From the NCBI GenBank assembly GCA_947629375.1, contig CANRDN010000014.1, positions 1 to 46,136 of the forward strand: 46,136 nt of DNA. Reading direction: 5' to 3'. Position 1 is the first letter of the stretch. Each line of letters begins with the position of its first letter. A model generated the notes under the pieces. It ran no database searches. It worked only from the letters and a program-made list of their open reading frames with translations, and had not been told where the DNA came from. The DNA is from an uncultured Bacilli bacterium (GTDB lineage Bacteria; Bacillota_I; Bacilli_A; RF39; UBA660). The position numbers and the translations under genes were made by a program. Below are positions 22,936-31,878 of the stretch, piece by piece.

Positions 22936-25900
22936 GTGAAAAAAGTGAACAAGAGAGGTTTTACTTTAATAGAAATGATTGGAGCAATTATAATATTAAG
23001 TGTAATATCAATAATTGCATATGCCACTTATACATCAAGTCTAAGAGGATTTAGAGATGACTATTATGTTGAAATAGTTAGAACACTTGAAGAATCAGGA
23101 AAAGAATTCTTTAATGATAATAGAAACTATAGACCTCAGACAATGTTGGGTGGGCAGAAAGTATCAATAGAAACTTTAAAGTCCAATGGTTATGTCGATG
23201 ATATCACCGACTACAACGGAGACAAATGTGGAAGAGATAGTTATGTTCTAATTGTAAAGGAAGGAAAAGATGATTATTCTTATCACACTTGTTTAGTATG
23301 TCAAGGAGATGACTTCGATAATAGGGAAGACAAATATTGTGATCATGCATGGTTAGAATCAACAAATGTTGAATACGGACTTGGAACAATAGAGCCAATA
23401 TATGTCTATAAAGGAACACCAAGAGGAGAATTAAGAAGTTTACTAGAAGTATCAATATCATATATTAAAAGAGATAGCAAAGGAAATGTAATTGGAGAAG
23501 TTAGAGGAACAGGATACGATGATGTACCAACAATACTTCCAACAAATATTGATGAAGTAAATACAGACAAAGTAGGGGAATACAAGTTAAATTACGAATA
23601 TGCAGGTCAAACAAAACAAGGTTTGGTAATCGTATATGAAAACAATGCACCTAACTTCAGTGTAAAATATAAAGATGAAATTGCTAAAGATCTAAATGGA
23701 ACAAAGGCACTAGAGCAAGGAAACTACACATCAGGTGATTGGAGTCAAAGAATCTTTGTAAAAGTAAGTGCAAGTGGAACAATAATAGAGCCAGGAGTTA
23801 AAGTATCAAGATTCCAGTGGAATAAAGATGGAAGATGGCAAGATTTCTGTGTAATGCAGGATTCAGGAGTTTGTGCTCCACAAGGATTATATTTGAGAGT
23901 ACCATCTGATTCAGATATGGCTGGATATATCGAAATAGTACAAGATATGAATGAAACTGTAGAATTTAGAATGATATCATCAAATGGTAAAATAAGTAGA
24001 GTTTCATCACCAATTGAAATAAAAAGAGATAACACAGACCCAACATGTGAATTAGTAACAGAAGGTAATATGGGAGATAATTCATGGTACACATCGAATG
24101 TAAATGTTAAGTTTAAAACTAATTACGATGTTGCAAACAGTGCAGGAGTTTCAAAAGCAGTAAGTGGTATAAAAGTAAGTAATATATCATTGAGTAGTGC
24201 TATATTATCGAGAACTTTATCAAATAATTTACAAACTCAGACACAAGATACAGCAAATGTAGGATACAAAGGATATACAGAAGATGAAGCAGGAAACTTC
24301 CATATATGTGAGATTTCATTTAGGAAAGATGGAACAAAACCAGTATGTGGAAATAGTGGAGATTCTACAACATGGATTAAAACATCAAGAACAATTAATT
24401 GGACATGTAGTGATGTTTTATCACAATGTAATCCATCATTTAGTGGAGGAAGCAAGACATATTCATCAACTAAGAAAACTGACACAATACCACAATACAT
24501 AATTAAAGATAATGCAGGAAATACAGAAACATGTGCAGCAAGAACAGCAGATGTCTATGTAGATACAACACCTCCAGTAATAAAATTAAATATTGAACCA
24601 GGAAAATATCATGACACTAGAACATTAACATTAACTGGAGAAGATAGTGATAGTGGAGTACAGAGTGTTTCTATATCAGGTCAAAGAACTAAGACAGTAA
24701 ACGGAAGCAGTGCATCAGTAGAACTAACAGAAGGCCGTTCTTGGATAGTAAATGTATCAGTTACTGATGTTGCTGGAAACACATCAAATAGAAATAACTT
24801 AGAATACATAATTTATGTAACTTGTCCATCAGGATTTAAGAGTGATGGAGATGTATTTGAAAAAACAAGTTGTTATGTAAATGTACCTGCAGGAAGCTAC
24901 AAGCCTGATGCTAACAATTCAAAGACAGAACTATGTGCAGCAGGTAAATATAAAGAAGCACACAAATCATATTATGGTTCAACAGACAGTTGTACTAACT
25001 GTCCAAAGGGAACTTATAGAGGAACAACAGGAGGTACATCTGTAGCATCTTGTACAAATTGTGCAAAAGGAACTTATGCAGCATCAGAAGGAAGTACAGT
25101 TTGTACTAAATGTGCGAAAGGAACATACAGTACAGCAGAAAAAGCAACATCTGCAAGTACGTGTGTAAAATGTGAAGCTGGAACATATTCATCTTCAGAT
25201 GGAAGTACATCTTGTACAAAATGTTTAGCTGGAACTTATAATACTGGAACAGGAAACACTGGATGTACAGATTGTCCAGCAGGAAAATATTGTACAGGTG
25301 GCTCACATAATCAAAATTGTCCATCTCCATTTACAACTAGTCCAAAGAAGTCTCCTGCAGCAACAAGCTGTTATAGAACAGTTACAATTTCATTTAATGC
25401 TAATGGAGGTTCGAGCGATTCAAGTAAGTCATGTACAATAAACTATAATAATTCAACATGTAAGATAACAACTCCTGGAGCACCAACAAAATCAGGATAT
25501 ACGTTCAAGGGATGGAGTACAAGCTCTACTGCTTCTAGTGGAACTGGAACTAATGTAGAATTAACAGTTAGTAGTAATACAACTTACTATGCAACATGGC
25601 AGGCAAATTGTCCAGCTAACTATACATTAAAAAATGGTAAGTGTGAAAGAGAATATGCTGCATCATACGAATACCATTGTCCAAAAGGTGGAAGTTTAAA
25701 TGGATATTCTTGTGAAACGAGAACTGCTGCTAGTTGGGGTGCAACTGAATATTCCGGAGGATGTGCTTGGAAACACGATAGTGGTGTTATGAATACGAGA
25801 GATATCCAAGATGGTTGCATATTTAAAGATGAACTTGATAGAATAACTTGTAATGCTACGACAAAGGGTGATAGTTATAAAGTTTATGACTGCGGTGAAG

Positions 25901-26172
25901 GTAAAGTTTCTTGTAAAACGGGAGAACATAAATATAATTGCTCTGAAGATTTAAGTTATACATGTTCAGCAGCTAATAAGAGATATACTTATAAGAACTG
26001 GACATGCGAATGTTCTGGTTCATTAGAATATGGATACAGTTGCTCATCTGGTTACTTAGATGGAACAGATTGCGTTTCTTCTTATTCTGCAGAAGGACAT
26101 TATGTATGTAAAAGTGGTGGATCATTGAAGTCTGATGGAATAACTTGTCTAGATTCTAAAAATCCAAATTAA
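22936..26172 (+). CDS. Giant prepilin-like surface protein 1 with Ig-like and Cys-rich modules
   Basis: A 1078-residue protein. It opens with a type IV prepilin-like signal: a basic leader, then RGFTLIEM, with Gly before the cut site and Glu at +5, followed by a hydrophobic helix. The pilin-like head has few cysteines. Ig-like segments follow (VDTTPPVIKL, DNAGNTETC). About five Cys-rich modules (CPKGTYRG, CAKGTY, GKYCTGG) lie at about 630-800. An InlB/Flg_new-like repeat comes next (ISFNANGG, SGYTFKGW, ATW at about 815-890), then a Cys-rich tail to the end. Ordinary pilins have about 130-200 residues, so this is far longer. The start is GTG 22936, 6 bases after AGAGGTG. No pilus ATPase or prepilin peptidase is in the window. 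Surface display is inferred. Confidence 0.85.
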   Translation: MKKVNKRGFTLIEMIGAIIILSVISIIAYATYTSSLRGFRDDYYVEIVRTLEESGKEFFNDNRNYRPQTMLGGQKVSIETLKSNGYVDDITDYNGDKCGRDSYVLIVKEGKDDYSYHTCLVCQGDDFDNREDKYCDHAWLESTNVEYGLGTIEPIYVYKGTPRGELRSLLEVSISYIKRDSKGNVIGEVRGTGYDDVPTILPTNIDEVNTDKVGEYKLNYEYAGQTKQGLVIVYENNAPNFSVKYKDEIAKDLNGTKALEQGNYTSGDWSQRIFVKVSASGTIIEPGVKVSRFQWNKDGRWQDFCVMQDSGVCAPQGLYLRVPSDSDMAGYIEIVQDMNETVEFRMISSNGKISRVSSPIEIKRDNTDPTCELVTEGNMGDNSWYTSNVNVKFKTNYDVANSAGVSKAVSGIKVSNISLSSAILSRTLSNNLQTQTQDTANVGYKGYTEDEAGNFHICEISFRKDGTKPVCGNSGDSTTWIKTSRTINWTCSDVLSQCNPSFSGGSKTYSSTKKTDTIPQYIIKDNAGNTETCAARTADVYVDTTPPVIKLNIEPGKYHDTRTLTLTGEDSDSGVQSVSISGQRTKTVNGSSASVELTEGRSWIVNVSVTDVAGNTSNRNNLEYIIYVTCPSGFKSDGDVFEKTSCYVNVPAGSYKPDANNSKTELCAAGKYKEAHKSYYGSTDSCTNCPKGTYRGTTGGTSVASCTNCAKGTYAASEGSTVCTKCAKGTYSTAEKATSASTCVKCEAGTYSSSDGSTSCTKCLAGTYNTGTGNTGCTDCPAGKYCTGGSHNQNCPSPFTTSPKKSPAATSCYRTVTISFNANGGSSDSSKSCTINYNNSTCKITTPGAPTKSGYTFKGWSTSSTASSGTGTNVELTVSSNTTYYATWQANCPANYTLKNGKCEREYAASYEYHCPKGGSLNGYSCETRTAASWGATEYSGGCAWKHDSGVMNTRDIQDGCIFKDELDRITCNATTKGDSYKVYDCGEGKVSCKTGEHKYNCSEDLSYTCSAANKRYTYKNWTCECSGSLEYGYSCSSGYLDGTDCVSSYSAEGHYVCKSGGSLKSDGITCLDSKNPN

Positions 26173-26176
26173 TAAT

Positions 26177-26203
26177 AAAGTCAGGAACAAATCCTGACTT
26201 TTA
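26177..26203 (+). terminator. Terminator after prepilin-like gene 1
   Basis: AAAGTCAGGA (26177-26186) pairs perfectly with TCCTGACTTT (26192-26201). Confidence 0.8.
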
Positions 26204-26231
26204 ACTTTTTCTATATTGAAGAAGATACTTA

Positions 26232-26260
26232 TTGACACTTAAAAAAAATAATAATAAAAT
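26232..26260 (+). promoter_or_regulatory. Sigma-A-type promoter
   Basis: TTGACA (26232-26237) and TAAAAT (26255-26260) have a 17-base spacer. AGGAGGT follows shortly before ATG 26286. Confidence 0.7.
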
Positions 26261-26285
26261 TAAAATAAAGAATAGGAGGTAAAAT

Positions 26286-26768
26286 ATGAATAATGATGTT
26301 AATACTACTAATAATCAAGTAACAACACCTAAAAAGAAAGGTTACTCACTTATTGTGGTAGTAGTTGGATTACTTTTAATTGTTGGAGGGGCTGCTTTCT
26401 TTGCATTTAATAATGGTGGTAAAAGCGATAATGATCAAAAAGAAGAGGAACCACCAAAAACACTAAGAAAAATATTACCAGAAGAGTTAAATGATGATAC
26501 TGCAGCAGAAATAGTTCAATTTTTCTTAGAGACTGAAGAACCAAAAGAAAAATGGAATGTTACTTCAGCAACATTGAGCGCAACAGACGAAGAGATGACT
26601 GGTTATGTTATTGATTTTGAAGCTACTAAAGAAGGACAAGAAGGTACTTGGTATAGGCAAACAATAATTAAATATGAAAATGAAACATGGTCTATGGAAT
26701 TACCTACTTGGGCAAATGGTGAAAAAGACATTTCTATGTATGATAGTTTCTATGCAGAAGGAGAATAG
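26286..26768 (+). CDS. Single-pass membrane protein with small outer domain
   Basis: A 160-residue protein. A polar N-terminus of about 20 residues (Asn, Thr, then PKKKG) is followed by one membrane helix (about 22-42), an acidic spacer (DNDQKEEEPPK), and a domain of about 95 residues. The acidic spacer and the basic residues before the helix predict that the domain lies outside. The domain has alternating strands near its end (TGYVIDFEA, WYRQTIIKYEN) that suggest a small alpha/beta fold, but I recognise no family. AGGAGG precedes the start. It sits between surface-protein genes. Confidence 0.65.
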   Translation: MNNDVNTTNNQVTTPKKKGYSLIVVVVGLLLIVGGAAFFAFNNGGKSDNDQKEEEPPKTLRKILPEELNDDTAAEIVQFFLETEEPKEKWNVTSATLSATDEEMTGYVIDFEATKEGQEGTWYRQTIIKYENETWSMELPTWANGEKDISMYDSFYAEGE

Positions 26769-26787
26769 CAATGCTATTCTTTTTTTG
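26762..26787 (+). terminator. Terminator
   Basis: AGAATAGCA (26762-26770) pairs with TGCTATTCT (26772-26780), followed by seven or more T. The stop codon of the gene is inside the stem. Confidence 0.8.
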
Positions 26788-26814
26788 TATAAAAGCTTAA
26801 AAAACTCATATTAT
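26785..26814 (+). promoter_or_regulatory. Candidate promoter for a leaderless transcript
   Basis: TTGTAT (26785-26790) and TATTAT (26809-26814) have an 18-base spacer. The predicted first base falls at or next to the A of ATG 26820, and no ribosome binding site is visible. Confidence 0.4.
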
Positions 26815-26819
26815 AAATT

Positions 26820-27032
26820 ATGAAATCAATTTTAATGTTTTTAGGAATTATCTTTTCTGTAATTGGTTTATCTTATATGATTATTTATTTAAATTTATTG
26901 GTAATGGGATTTACTTTTTTAGATTATTTAAAATATATAATTACAAGACCTGAATGTATCTTATTTTTTATAGGGTATATTATTATAACTTTTTTAACTT
27001 TTAAAGGAGGAAAAAATGACATACATCTATGA
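26820..27032 (+). CDS. Small two-helix membrane protein, 70 aa
   Basis: Two hydrophobic segments (about 4-30 and 43-63) make up most of this protein. No Shine-Dalgarno sequence precedes ATG 26820, and a possible promoter predicts a leaderless mRNA. Its last 17 bases overlap the next gene, whose GGAGG lies inside this frame, so the two are coupled. The close overlap supports it as a real gene despite its size. Function unknown. Confidence 0.55.
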   Translation: MKSILMFLGIIFSVIGLSYMIIYLNLLVMGFTFLDYLKYIITRPECILFFIGYIIITFLTFKGGKNDIHL

Positions 27033-27666
27033 TATTATTTTGAACTTTACAGACTTGAACTTGTTTTATGAATATTATGAATGGAAAAACACTGATAATT
27101 TAATAAATGTCAGAAAAGCTCCAATAATAAAAGTAAGTAAAGATGTATTTAATGACTTTATAAATTATAAAGTAAAAGTGTCAAAAACTTTTTTAAATAA
27201 AATAAAAAATCAAAGCCTTTTATTTAGAAAAGACAAAAATGATATTTCTTATCTAGTTATAATCTCTAATAAAGAAAAAAGTATTGGAATATCATTTAAT
27301 GAAGAAGGCTATATTGAATATAAAAGTGCTTTATTGATTGATGAAGAAGATGAAGCTAATAGAATTGTTGCAAAAATGCTAGAAACATCTATAAAATATC
27401 TTAAATGTTCTAAAATAAATAATATTAATATGTTAAGAGATGATATTATTAAAAAAGATATTTTGTTTAAGGAAATTAAAAAGTTATATAAAAATAAAAG
27501 GTTTAGTCATTTAAAATATTATTACTATGAACTTTTTGATGAAATAGAAAATGACGAAGATAAAATATATTCAAAGTTTATTGAATGTTTAAATAGTGAT
27601 GCAACTGATTATAATTTGTTTTATAAGGTTATATGTAAAAACTATAAAAAGCTATTAAGTAAATAA
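27016..27666 (+). CDS. DUF3603-like conserved protein
   Basis: A 216-residue soluble protein. The opening MTYIYDIILNF and FYEYYEWK, then APIIKVSKDVF and GISFNEEG, resemble the Firmicute DUF3603 family, whose members begin with a YIYD motif and have an E(W/Y)-rich early segment. The C-terminal third is helical and rich in Lys and Tyr. AAAGGAGG precedes ATG 27016 within the upstream gene. The function of the family is not known to me, and the assignment is from pattern memory only. Confidence 0.6.
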   Translation: MTYIYDIILNFTDLNLFYEYYEWKNTDNLINVRKAPIIKVSKDVFNDFINYKVKVSKTFLNKIKNQSLLFRKDKNDISYLVIISNKEKSIGISFNEEGYIEYKSALLIDEEDEANRIVAKMLETSIKYLKCSKINNINMLRDDIIKKDILFKEIKKLYKNKRFSHLKYYYYELFDEIENDEDKIYSKFIECLNSDATDYNLFYKVICKNYKKLLSK

Positions 27667-27730
27667 ATTACCTCTTTTTCTTTTCCTTTTTATATGATAT
27701 ATTAAAAATAGGAAAGATGAGGTGTTAGAA

Positions 27731-28270
27731 ATGACGGCTAGAAAAATATTTAGCATTATAACTATCGTATTATTGGCTTTACTTATTGCTAATATGTTTT
27801 TACCAGTGTATGATGGATCTGGTTACTGGTCAGATTACAGTACTAATTTGTGGGATTCACTTTCAACTACTATGGATGTTGTACATATAATTTTATTTGT
27901 CGTTGGAATATTAGCTTGTATTTTACAATTATGCAATGTGTTTAAAGATTTTTCTTTGGCATATTTACCACTTGGCTTTAGTTTATTTGAGTCAATTAAT
28001 ATTATTTCTTCTTACTTAGAAGCCGATAATATAAGTGATTATATGTCTCTTGGTGTTGGAGCTTATACTGGTTTGCTTTTGACATTATCAGCTTTGGTTC
28101 TTGTATTTGTAAGTCAATTTCTTAAAAATGAACCAAAAAGAAGACCAAATTATGGATATGGTAATGGAAACAACAATAGACCAATGGGCTTTGATCCAAG
28201 AACAGGTGCTCCAATGTATGGACAACAATCTGGATTTGATCCGAGGACGGGTGCTCCAATATATAGGTAG
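27731..28270 (+). CDS. Four-helix membrane protein with GFDPRTGAPxY tail, paralog 1
   Basis: A 179-residue protein, first of three tandem paralogs. It has four predicted membrane helices (about 5-25, 52-72, 80-98 and 112-130). The basic, Gly/Asn-rich C-terminal tail ends in two copies of GFDPRTGAP(M/I)Y. The opening ARKIFSII matches VRKIFSII and VRKVFSII of the next two genes. The start is ATG 27731 behind GAGGTG; the GTG at 27722 is part of the ribosome site. The tail motif (GF/YDxxTGxPxY) is common at the ends of small Firmicute membrane proteins, but its role is unknown to me. Confidence 0.7.
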   Translation: MTARKIFSIITIVLLALLIANMFLPVYDGSGYWSDYSTNLWDSLSTTMDVVHIILFVVGILACILQLCNVFKDFSLAYLPLGFSLFESINIISSYLEADNISDYMSLGVGAYTGLLLTLSALVLVFVSQFLKNEPKRRPNYGYGNGNNNRPMGFDPRTGAPMYGQQSGFDPRTGAPIYR

Positions 28271-28274
28271 AAAT

Positions 28275-28303
28275 AAAGGCAGTTATAAAACTGCTTTTCT
28301 TTT
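28275..28303 (+). terminator. Terminator after paralog 1
   Basis: AAAGGCAGTT (28275-28284) pairs with AACTGCTTTT (28289-28298, one G-T pair), followed by T. Confidence 0.7.
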
Positions 28304-28383
28304 TTTAAAAAAATATAAAAATTTTTCTTCATATTTTGATTAATTTGTGATATATTTTAGTTAGAAGGAAAGAGGTGTTTTAG

Positions 28384-28890
28384 ATGAAGATGAGTGTCAG
28401 AAAAATATTCAGCATTATCATTGCAGTTTTAGCTTTATACTTATTCATTAATATGTTTATACCATATTTTGGATCAGAAGGACTTTATTCAAGTGTAAGT
28501 TATAATATGTGGGATTTTTCAACTGCATTTTCAATTATGCTTTTACTATGCTTAGTTGGAGTTATAGCTGTATATGTTTTATCTATTTTCAATATTCTAA
28601 AAGAGAAATGGGTAAACTTCGTTAATTATGCTGTTGGTTTCGTAGCAATATTCCATATTGGTTTATTATTCCATGTTATCGAATATACTAAAGTTGGTAT
28701 ATGGCTAGGAGCTATTTCTGCTGTTGCTATGTTAGTACTTTCAGTACTATGGTACTTCATGAGTGATAAACCACTTGGAGGAAACAAAGCTCCTGTAACT
28801 GGTTATGATGCAAAAACAGGAAAACCAGTTTATGCTAAACAAAAAGGTTTTGATCCTCGTACTGGAAAACCAGTATACGAAGATGACTAA
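28384..28890 (+). CDS. Four-helix membrane protein with GFDPRTGKPVY tail, paralog 2
   Basis: A 168-residue paralog with four membrane helices (about 7-26, 45-70, 78-100 and 107-127). The tail has GYDAKTGKPVY followed by GFDPRTGKPVY. Its leader and first codons closely match those of paralog 3 (shared AGAGGTGTTTTA before the ATG), so this duplication is younger than that separating paralog 1. The helices KVGIWLGAISAVAMLVLSVLWYF are nearly the same in paralog 3. Each copy has its own terminator and promoter region, so they may be expressed separately. Confidence 0.7.
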   Translation: MKMSVRKIFSIIIAVLALYLFINMFIPYFGSEGLYSSVSYNMWDFSTAFSIMLLLCLVGVIAVYVLSIFNILKEKWVNFVNYAVGFVAIFHIGLLFHVIEYTKVGIWLGAISAVAMLVLSVLWYFMSDKPLGGNKAPVTGYDAKTGKPVYAKQKGFDPRTGKPVYEDD

Positions 28891-28915
28891 TTGAAAAGAG
28901 TAATTTAGTCACTAG

Positions 28916-28939
28916 GTCGATGCAAGTCATCGACTTTTT
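28916..28939 (+). terminator. Terminator after paralog 2
   Basis: GTCGATG (28916-28922) pairs with CATCGAC (28928-28934) around CAAGT, followed by T. Confidence 0.7.
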
Positions 28940-28941
28940 GA

Positions 28942-28969
28942 TTGACTTTGTGAAAAAATATGTTATATT
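28942..28969 (+). promoter_or_regulatory. Promoter of paralog 3
   Basis: TTGACT (28942-28947) and TATATT (28964-28969) have a 16-base spacer. AGAGAGGTG follows before ATG 28997. Confidence 0.5.
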
Positions 28970-28996
28970 TTAGTTAAAAGGAGAGAGGTGTTTTAA

Positions 28997-29584
28997 ATGA
29001 AAATGAATGTAAGAAAGGTCTTTAGCATTATTATTGCCAGTTTAGCTGTATACTTGTTTATTAATATGTTCATAAACTATGTTGGAATAACAGATGATGT
29101 TTGCAGTGATTCTAGTGAGAAAATGACTTGTGCACTTGAAGTGGTATCGTATGCTAATGTAAGTAGTATTCCTTCTGGTTCAACATCGGTTGCTAATAAT
29201 ATGTGGGGTATTTCTATTGCAGTATCAGTATTTATGGTAATCGCAATAGTAGCTACAGTTACAATTCATATTTTATACATCGTTGGTGTTTTAAAAGAAA
29301 AGTGGGTAAACCTTGTTAACTTCTTAGTAGGATTCATCTCACTTTACCACTTAACATTCTTATTTGATGGCTTTGCACATATTGAAGTAACAAGAGCAGG
29401 CTTATGGCTAGGAACTGTTGTATCACTTGCAATGCTTGTACTTTCAGTATTATGGTACTTTATGAGTTCTAAAGCTTTTGGTGAAAATAGACCTCGTGTA
29501 ACTGGATATGATGCAAAAACAGGACAACCAGTTTATGCTAAACAAAGAGGTTTTGATCCTCAAACAGGAAAGCCAATTTATTAA
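28997..29584 (+). CDS. Four-helix membrane protein with GFDPQTGKPIY tail, paralog 3
   Basis: A 195-residue paralog of the two preceding genes. It differs mainly by a longer first extracytoplasmic loop (about residues 28-68) with two cysteines (near 36 and 45) that could form a disulphide. The tail again has GYDAKTGQPVY and GFDPQTGKPIY. The rest closely follows paralog 2. It ends in a terminator with a TTCG loop. Function unknown. Confidence 0.7.
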   Translation: MKMNVRKVFSIIIASLAVYLFINMFINYVGITDDVCSDSSEKMTCALEVVSYANVSSIPSGSTSVANNMWGISIAVSVFMVIAIVATVTIHILYIVGVLKEKWVNLVNFLVGFISLYHLTFLFDGFAHIEVTRAGLWLGTVVSLAMLVLSVLWYFMSSKAFGENRPRVTGYDAKTGQPVYAKQRGFDPQTGKPIY

Positions 29585-29590
29585 TAAAAG

Positions 29591-29614
29591 ATAGTACTTC
29601 GGTACTATTTTTTT
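29591..29614 (+). terminator. Terminator with TTCG tetraloop
   Basis: ATAGTAC (29591-29597), TTCG loop, GTACTAT (29602-29608), then seven T. The UUCG loop makes a very stable hairpin. Confidence 0.85.
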
Positions 29615-29658
29615 GAAAAAGAAGTCTTCCATATGATAAAATATTATCGGAGGATAGT

Positions 29659-31800
29659 ATGAACAAAGATATAATTTCACAAATAAGTAAAGAATTAAAT
29701 ATAAAGGATAAACAAGTTGAAGTTGTGTTAAAACTTTTAAGTGATGGAAACACAATTCCTTTTATTGCAAGATATAGAAAAGAAGCTACGGGAGCTTTGG
29801 ATGAAGAAGTAATAAGAAGTATAAATACAGTATATGAGTATCAAGTAAACTTGCTTAAAAGAAAAGAAGATGTAATAAGATTAATCGATGAAAAAGGAAT
29901 GCTTACTGAAGAACTTAAAAACTCAATAATGGAATGTCAAAAGCTTGTAGATGTCGAGGACTTATATCGTCCATATAAAGAAAAGAAGAAAACGAAAGCT
30001 ACTGAAGCAATTGCTAATGGACTTGAACCTTTAAGTAAGATAATATTTAACTTTTCTGATATCGATATTTATAAAGAAGCAAAAAAATATGTAAATGATA
30101 AAGTAGAAAATGTTGATAAAGCTATTGAAGGAGCTAAATACATAATTGCTGAAATAATAAGTGATGATGCAAAATATAGAAAAAATATAAGAAGAATGAC
30201 TTATAAAGATGGAATAATTGTATCAAAGCTTAAAAAAGGTGCAGAAGATACAAATAAAGTATATGAAATGTATTACGAGTTTCAAGAGAAAGTTAATAGA
30301 ATAAAACCACATCGTGTTTTAGCACTCAATAGAGGAGAAAGTGAGAAAGTACTAAATGTTTCAATAGATGTAAATGAAGATAGTATTCTTACATATTTAA
30401 ATAAAGAAATAATTAAGAAAGAAAATGCTTGTGGTAAACTTGTCAAAGAATCTATTGTCGATAGTTATGACAGATTGATAAAGCCAAGTATCGAAAGAGA
30501 AATAAGAAGTGATTTAACTGATGTTGCAGAAGAAAGAGCTATCGAAAACTTTTCAAACAACTTGGAAAAATTATTGCTTACTCCACCGATAAAAGGTCAT
30601 GTAGTACTTGGTTATGACCCAGGTTTTAGAACTGGATGCAAACTAGCGGTAGTAGATGAAACGGGAAAGCCTTTAGATATAAGCGTAATCTATCCAACTG
30701 AACCACATAATAAAATTGAAGAAAGTAAGAAAATTGTTCTTGATTTAATAGAAAAATATAAAGTCGATATTATAGCAATAGGAAATGGAACGGCATCTCG
30801 CGAATCAGAAAAGTTTATTGCTGATACAATAAAAGAATCTAAAAGAAAAGTAGAGTACGTAATAGTTAGCGAAGCAGGAGCAAGTGTCTACTCGGCATCT
30901 AAACTTGCTATTCAAGAATTCCCTGATTTAACTGTCGAAAAAAGAAGTGCTATAAGTATCGCAAGAAGACTACAAGATGCTTTAGCAGAACTTGTAAAAA
31001 TAGATCCTAAAAGCATTGGAGTAGGGTTGTACCAACACGATGTAACACCTAAAAAACTCGATGAATCACTTGGTTTCGTTGTTACAAAAGCAGTTAACCA
31101 AGTAGGAGTTAACATAAATACAGCATCTAGTTCACTTTTATCTTATGTATCAGGAATGACTAAAAAAGCAATAGAGGCAATTATCGAAGAAAGAAACAAA
31201 AAAGGTAAAATAACTTCAAGAGAAGAAATTAAAAAGATAAAAGGAATAACACCAAAAGTTTATGAACAAGCAATCGGATTTATGAGAATAATCGATGGGG
31301 ATAATCCACTTGATAAAACAGGAATACACCCAGAGTCTTACAAAGAGACAGAACTTCTTTTAAAAAGTTTAAATTTAACTAAAGAAGATATTGGAACTCC
31401 TAAATTAGAAGGAAGTTTGAACGACTTTGATATCAACAAATACTGTGAACAACTAAAAATAGATAAATACACTTTAACTGATATTGTAAACGACTTAAAG
31501 AAACCAAATCGTGATCCAAGAGATGATATGCCAAGACCTATCTTAAGAGACGATATCTTAAAGATAGAAGACTTAAAAGTAGGTGACAAACTACAAGGAA
31601 CAGTTAGAAATGTTGTCGATTTTGGAGCGTTCATCGATATTGGACTTCACAATGATGGACTTGCTCACGTATCTAAACTATCTCGTGAATATGTAAAAGA
31701 CCCTAAAGACATTGTCAATGTTGGAGATATAGTAGAATGCTATGTTACTGATATTTCACTTGAAAAAGAAAAAGTATCATTAAGTTTATTTAAAGAATAA
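29659..31800 (+). CDS. tex: Tex-family RNA-binding transcription accessory protein
   Basis: A 713-residue protein matching Tex along its full length. The helical N-terminal part includes the hallmark IPFIARYRKEATGALDEE and DVEDLYRPYKEKKKT. A YqgF/RNase H-like domain follows (VLGYDPGFRTGCKLAVV, about 314-330). Helix-hairpin-helix segments (VNINTASSSLLSYVSGM) and a C-terminal S1 domain (GTVRNVVDFGAFIDIG...DGLAHVSKLS, about 640-713) complete it. Tex binds RNA and associates with transcription in known bacteria. CGGAGG precedes ATG 29659. It appears to be a single-gene unit. Confidence 0.93.
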   Translation: MNKDIISQISKELNIKDKQVEVVLKLLSDGNTIPFIARYRKEATGALDEEVIRSINTVYEYQVNLLKRKEDVIRLIDEKGMLTEELKNSIMECQKLVDVEDLYRPYKEKKKTKATEAIANGLEPLSKIIFNFSDIDIYKEAKKYVNDKVENVDKAIEGAKYIIAEIISDDAKYRKNIRRMTYKDGIIVSKLKKGAEDTNKVYEMYYEFQEKVNRIKPHRVLALNRGESEKVLNVSIDVNEDSILTYLNKEIIKKENACGKLVKESIVDSYDRLIKPSIEREIRSDLTDVAEERAIENFSNNLEKLLLTPPIKGHVVLGYDPGFRTGCKLAVVDETGKPLDISVIYPTEPHNKIEESKKIVLDLIEKYKVDIIAIGNGTASRESEKFIADTIKESKRKVEYVIVSEAGASVYSASKLAIQEFPDLTVEKRSAISIARRLQDALAELVKIDPKSIGVGLYQHDVTPKKLDESLGFVVTKAVNQVGVNINTASSSLLSYVSGMTKKAIEAIIEERNKKGKITSREEIKKIKGITPKVYEQAIGFMRIIDGDNPLDKTGIHPESYKETELLLKSLNLTKEDIGTPKLEGSLNDFDINKYCEQLKIDKYTLTDIVNDLKKPNRDPRDDMPRPILRDDILKIEDLKVGDKLQGTVRNVVDFGAFIDIGLHNDGLAHVSKLSREYVKDPKDIVNVGDIVECYVTDISLEKEKVSLSLFKE

Positions 31801-31805
31801 TATGT

Positions 31806-31838
31806 AAAGAGAAAAGTATAAATGCCTTTTCTTTTTTT
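31806..31838 (+). terminator. Terminator after tex
   Basis: AGAGAAAAG (31808-31816) pairs with CTTTTCTTT (from about 31826, with one G-T pair), followed by a T-run. Confidence 0.65.
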
Positions 31839-31849
31839 AAAAAATTTAT

Positions 31850-31855
31850 TATAAT
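31850..31855 (+). promoter_or_regulatory. -10 box of the BIG2 protein gene
   Basis: TATAAT lies 23 bases before ATG 31879, with AGGTGAG between. No clear -35 box. Confidence 0.4.
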
Positions 31856-31878
31856 TACTTTAGAAGATAGGTGAGAAT

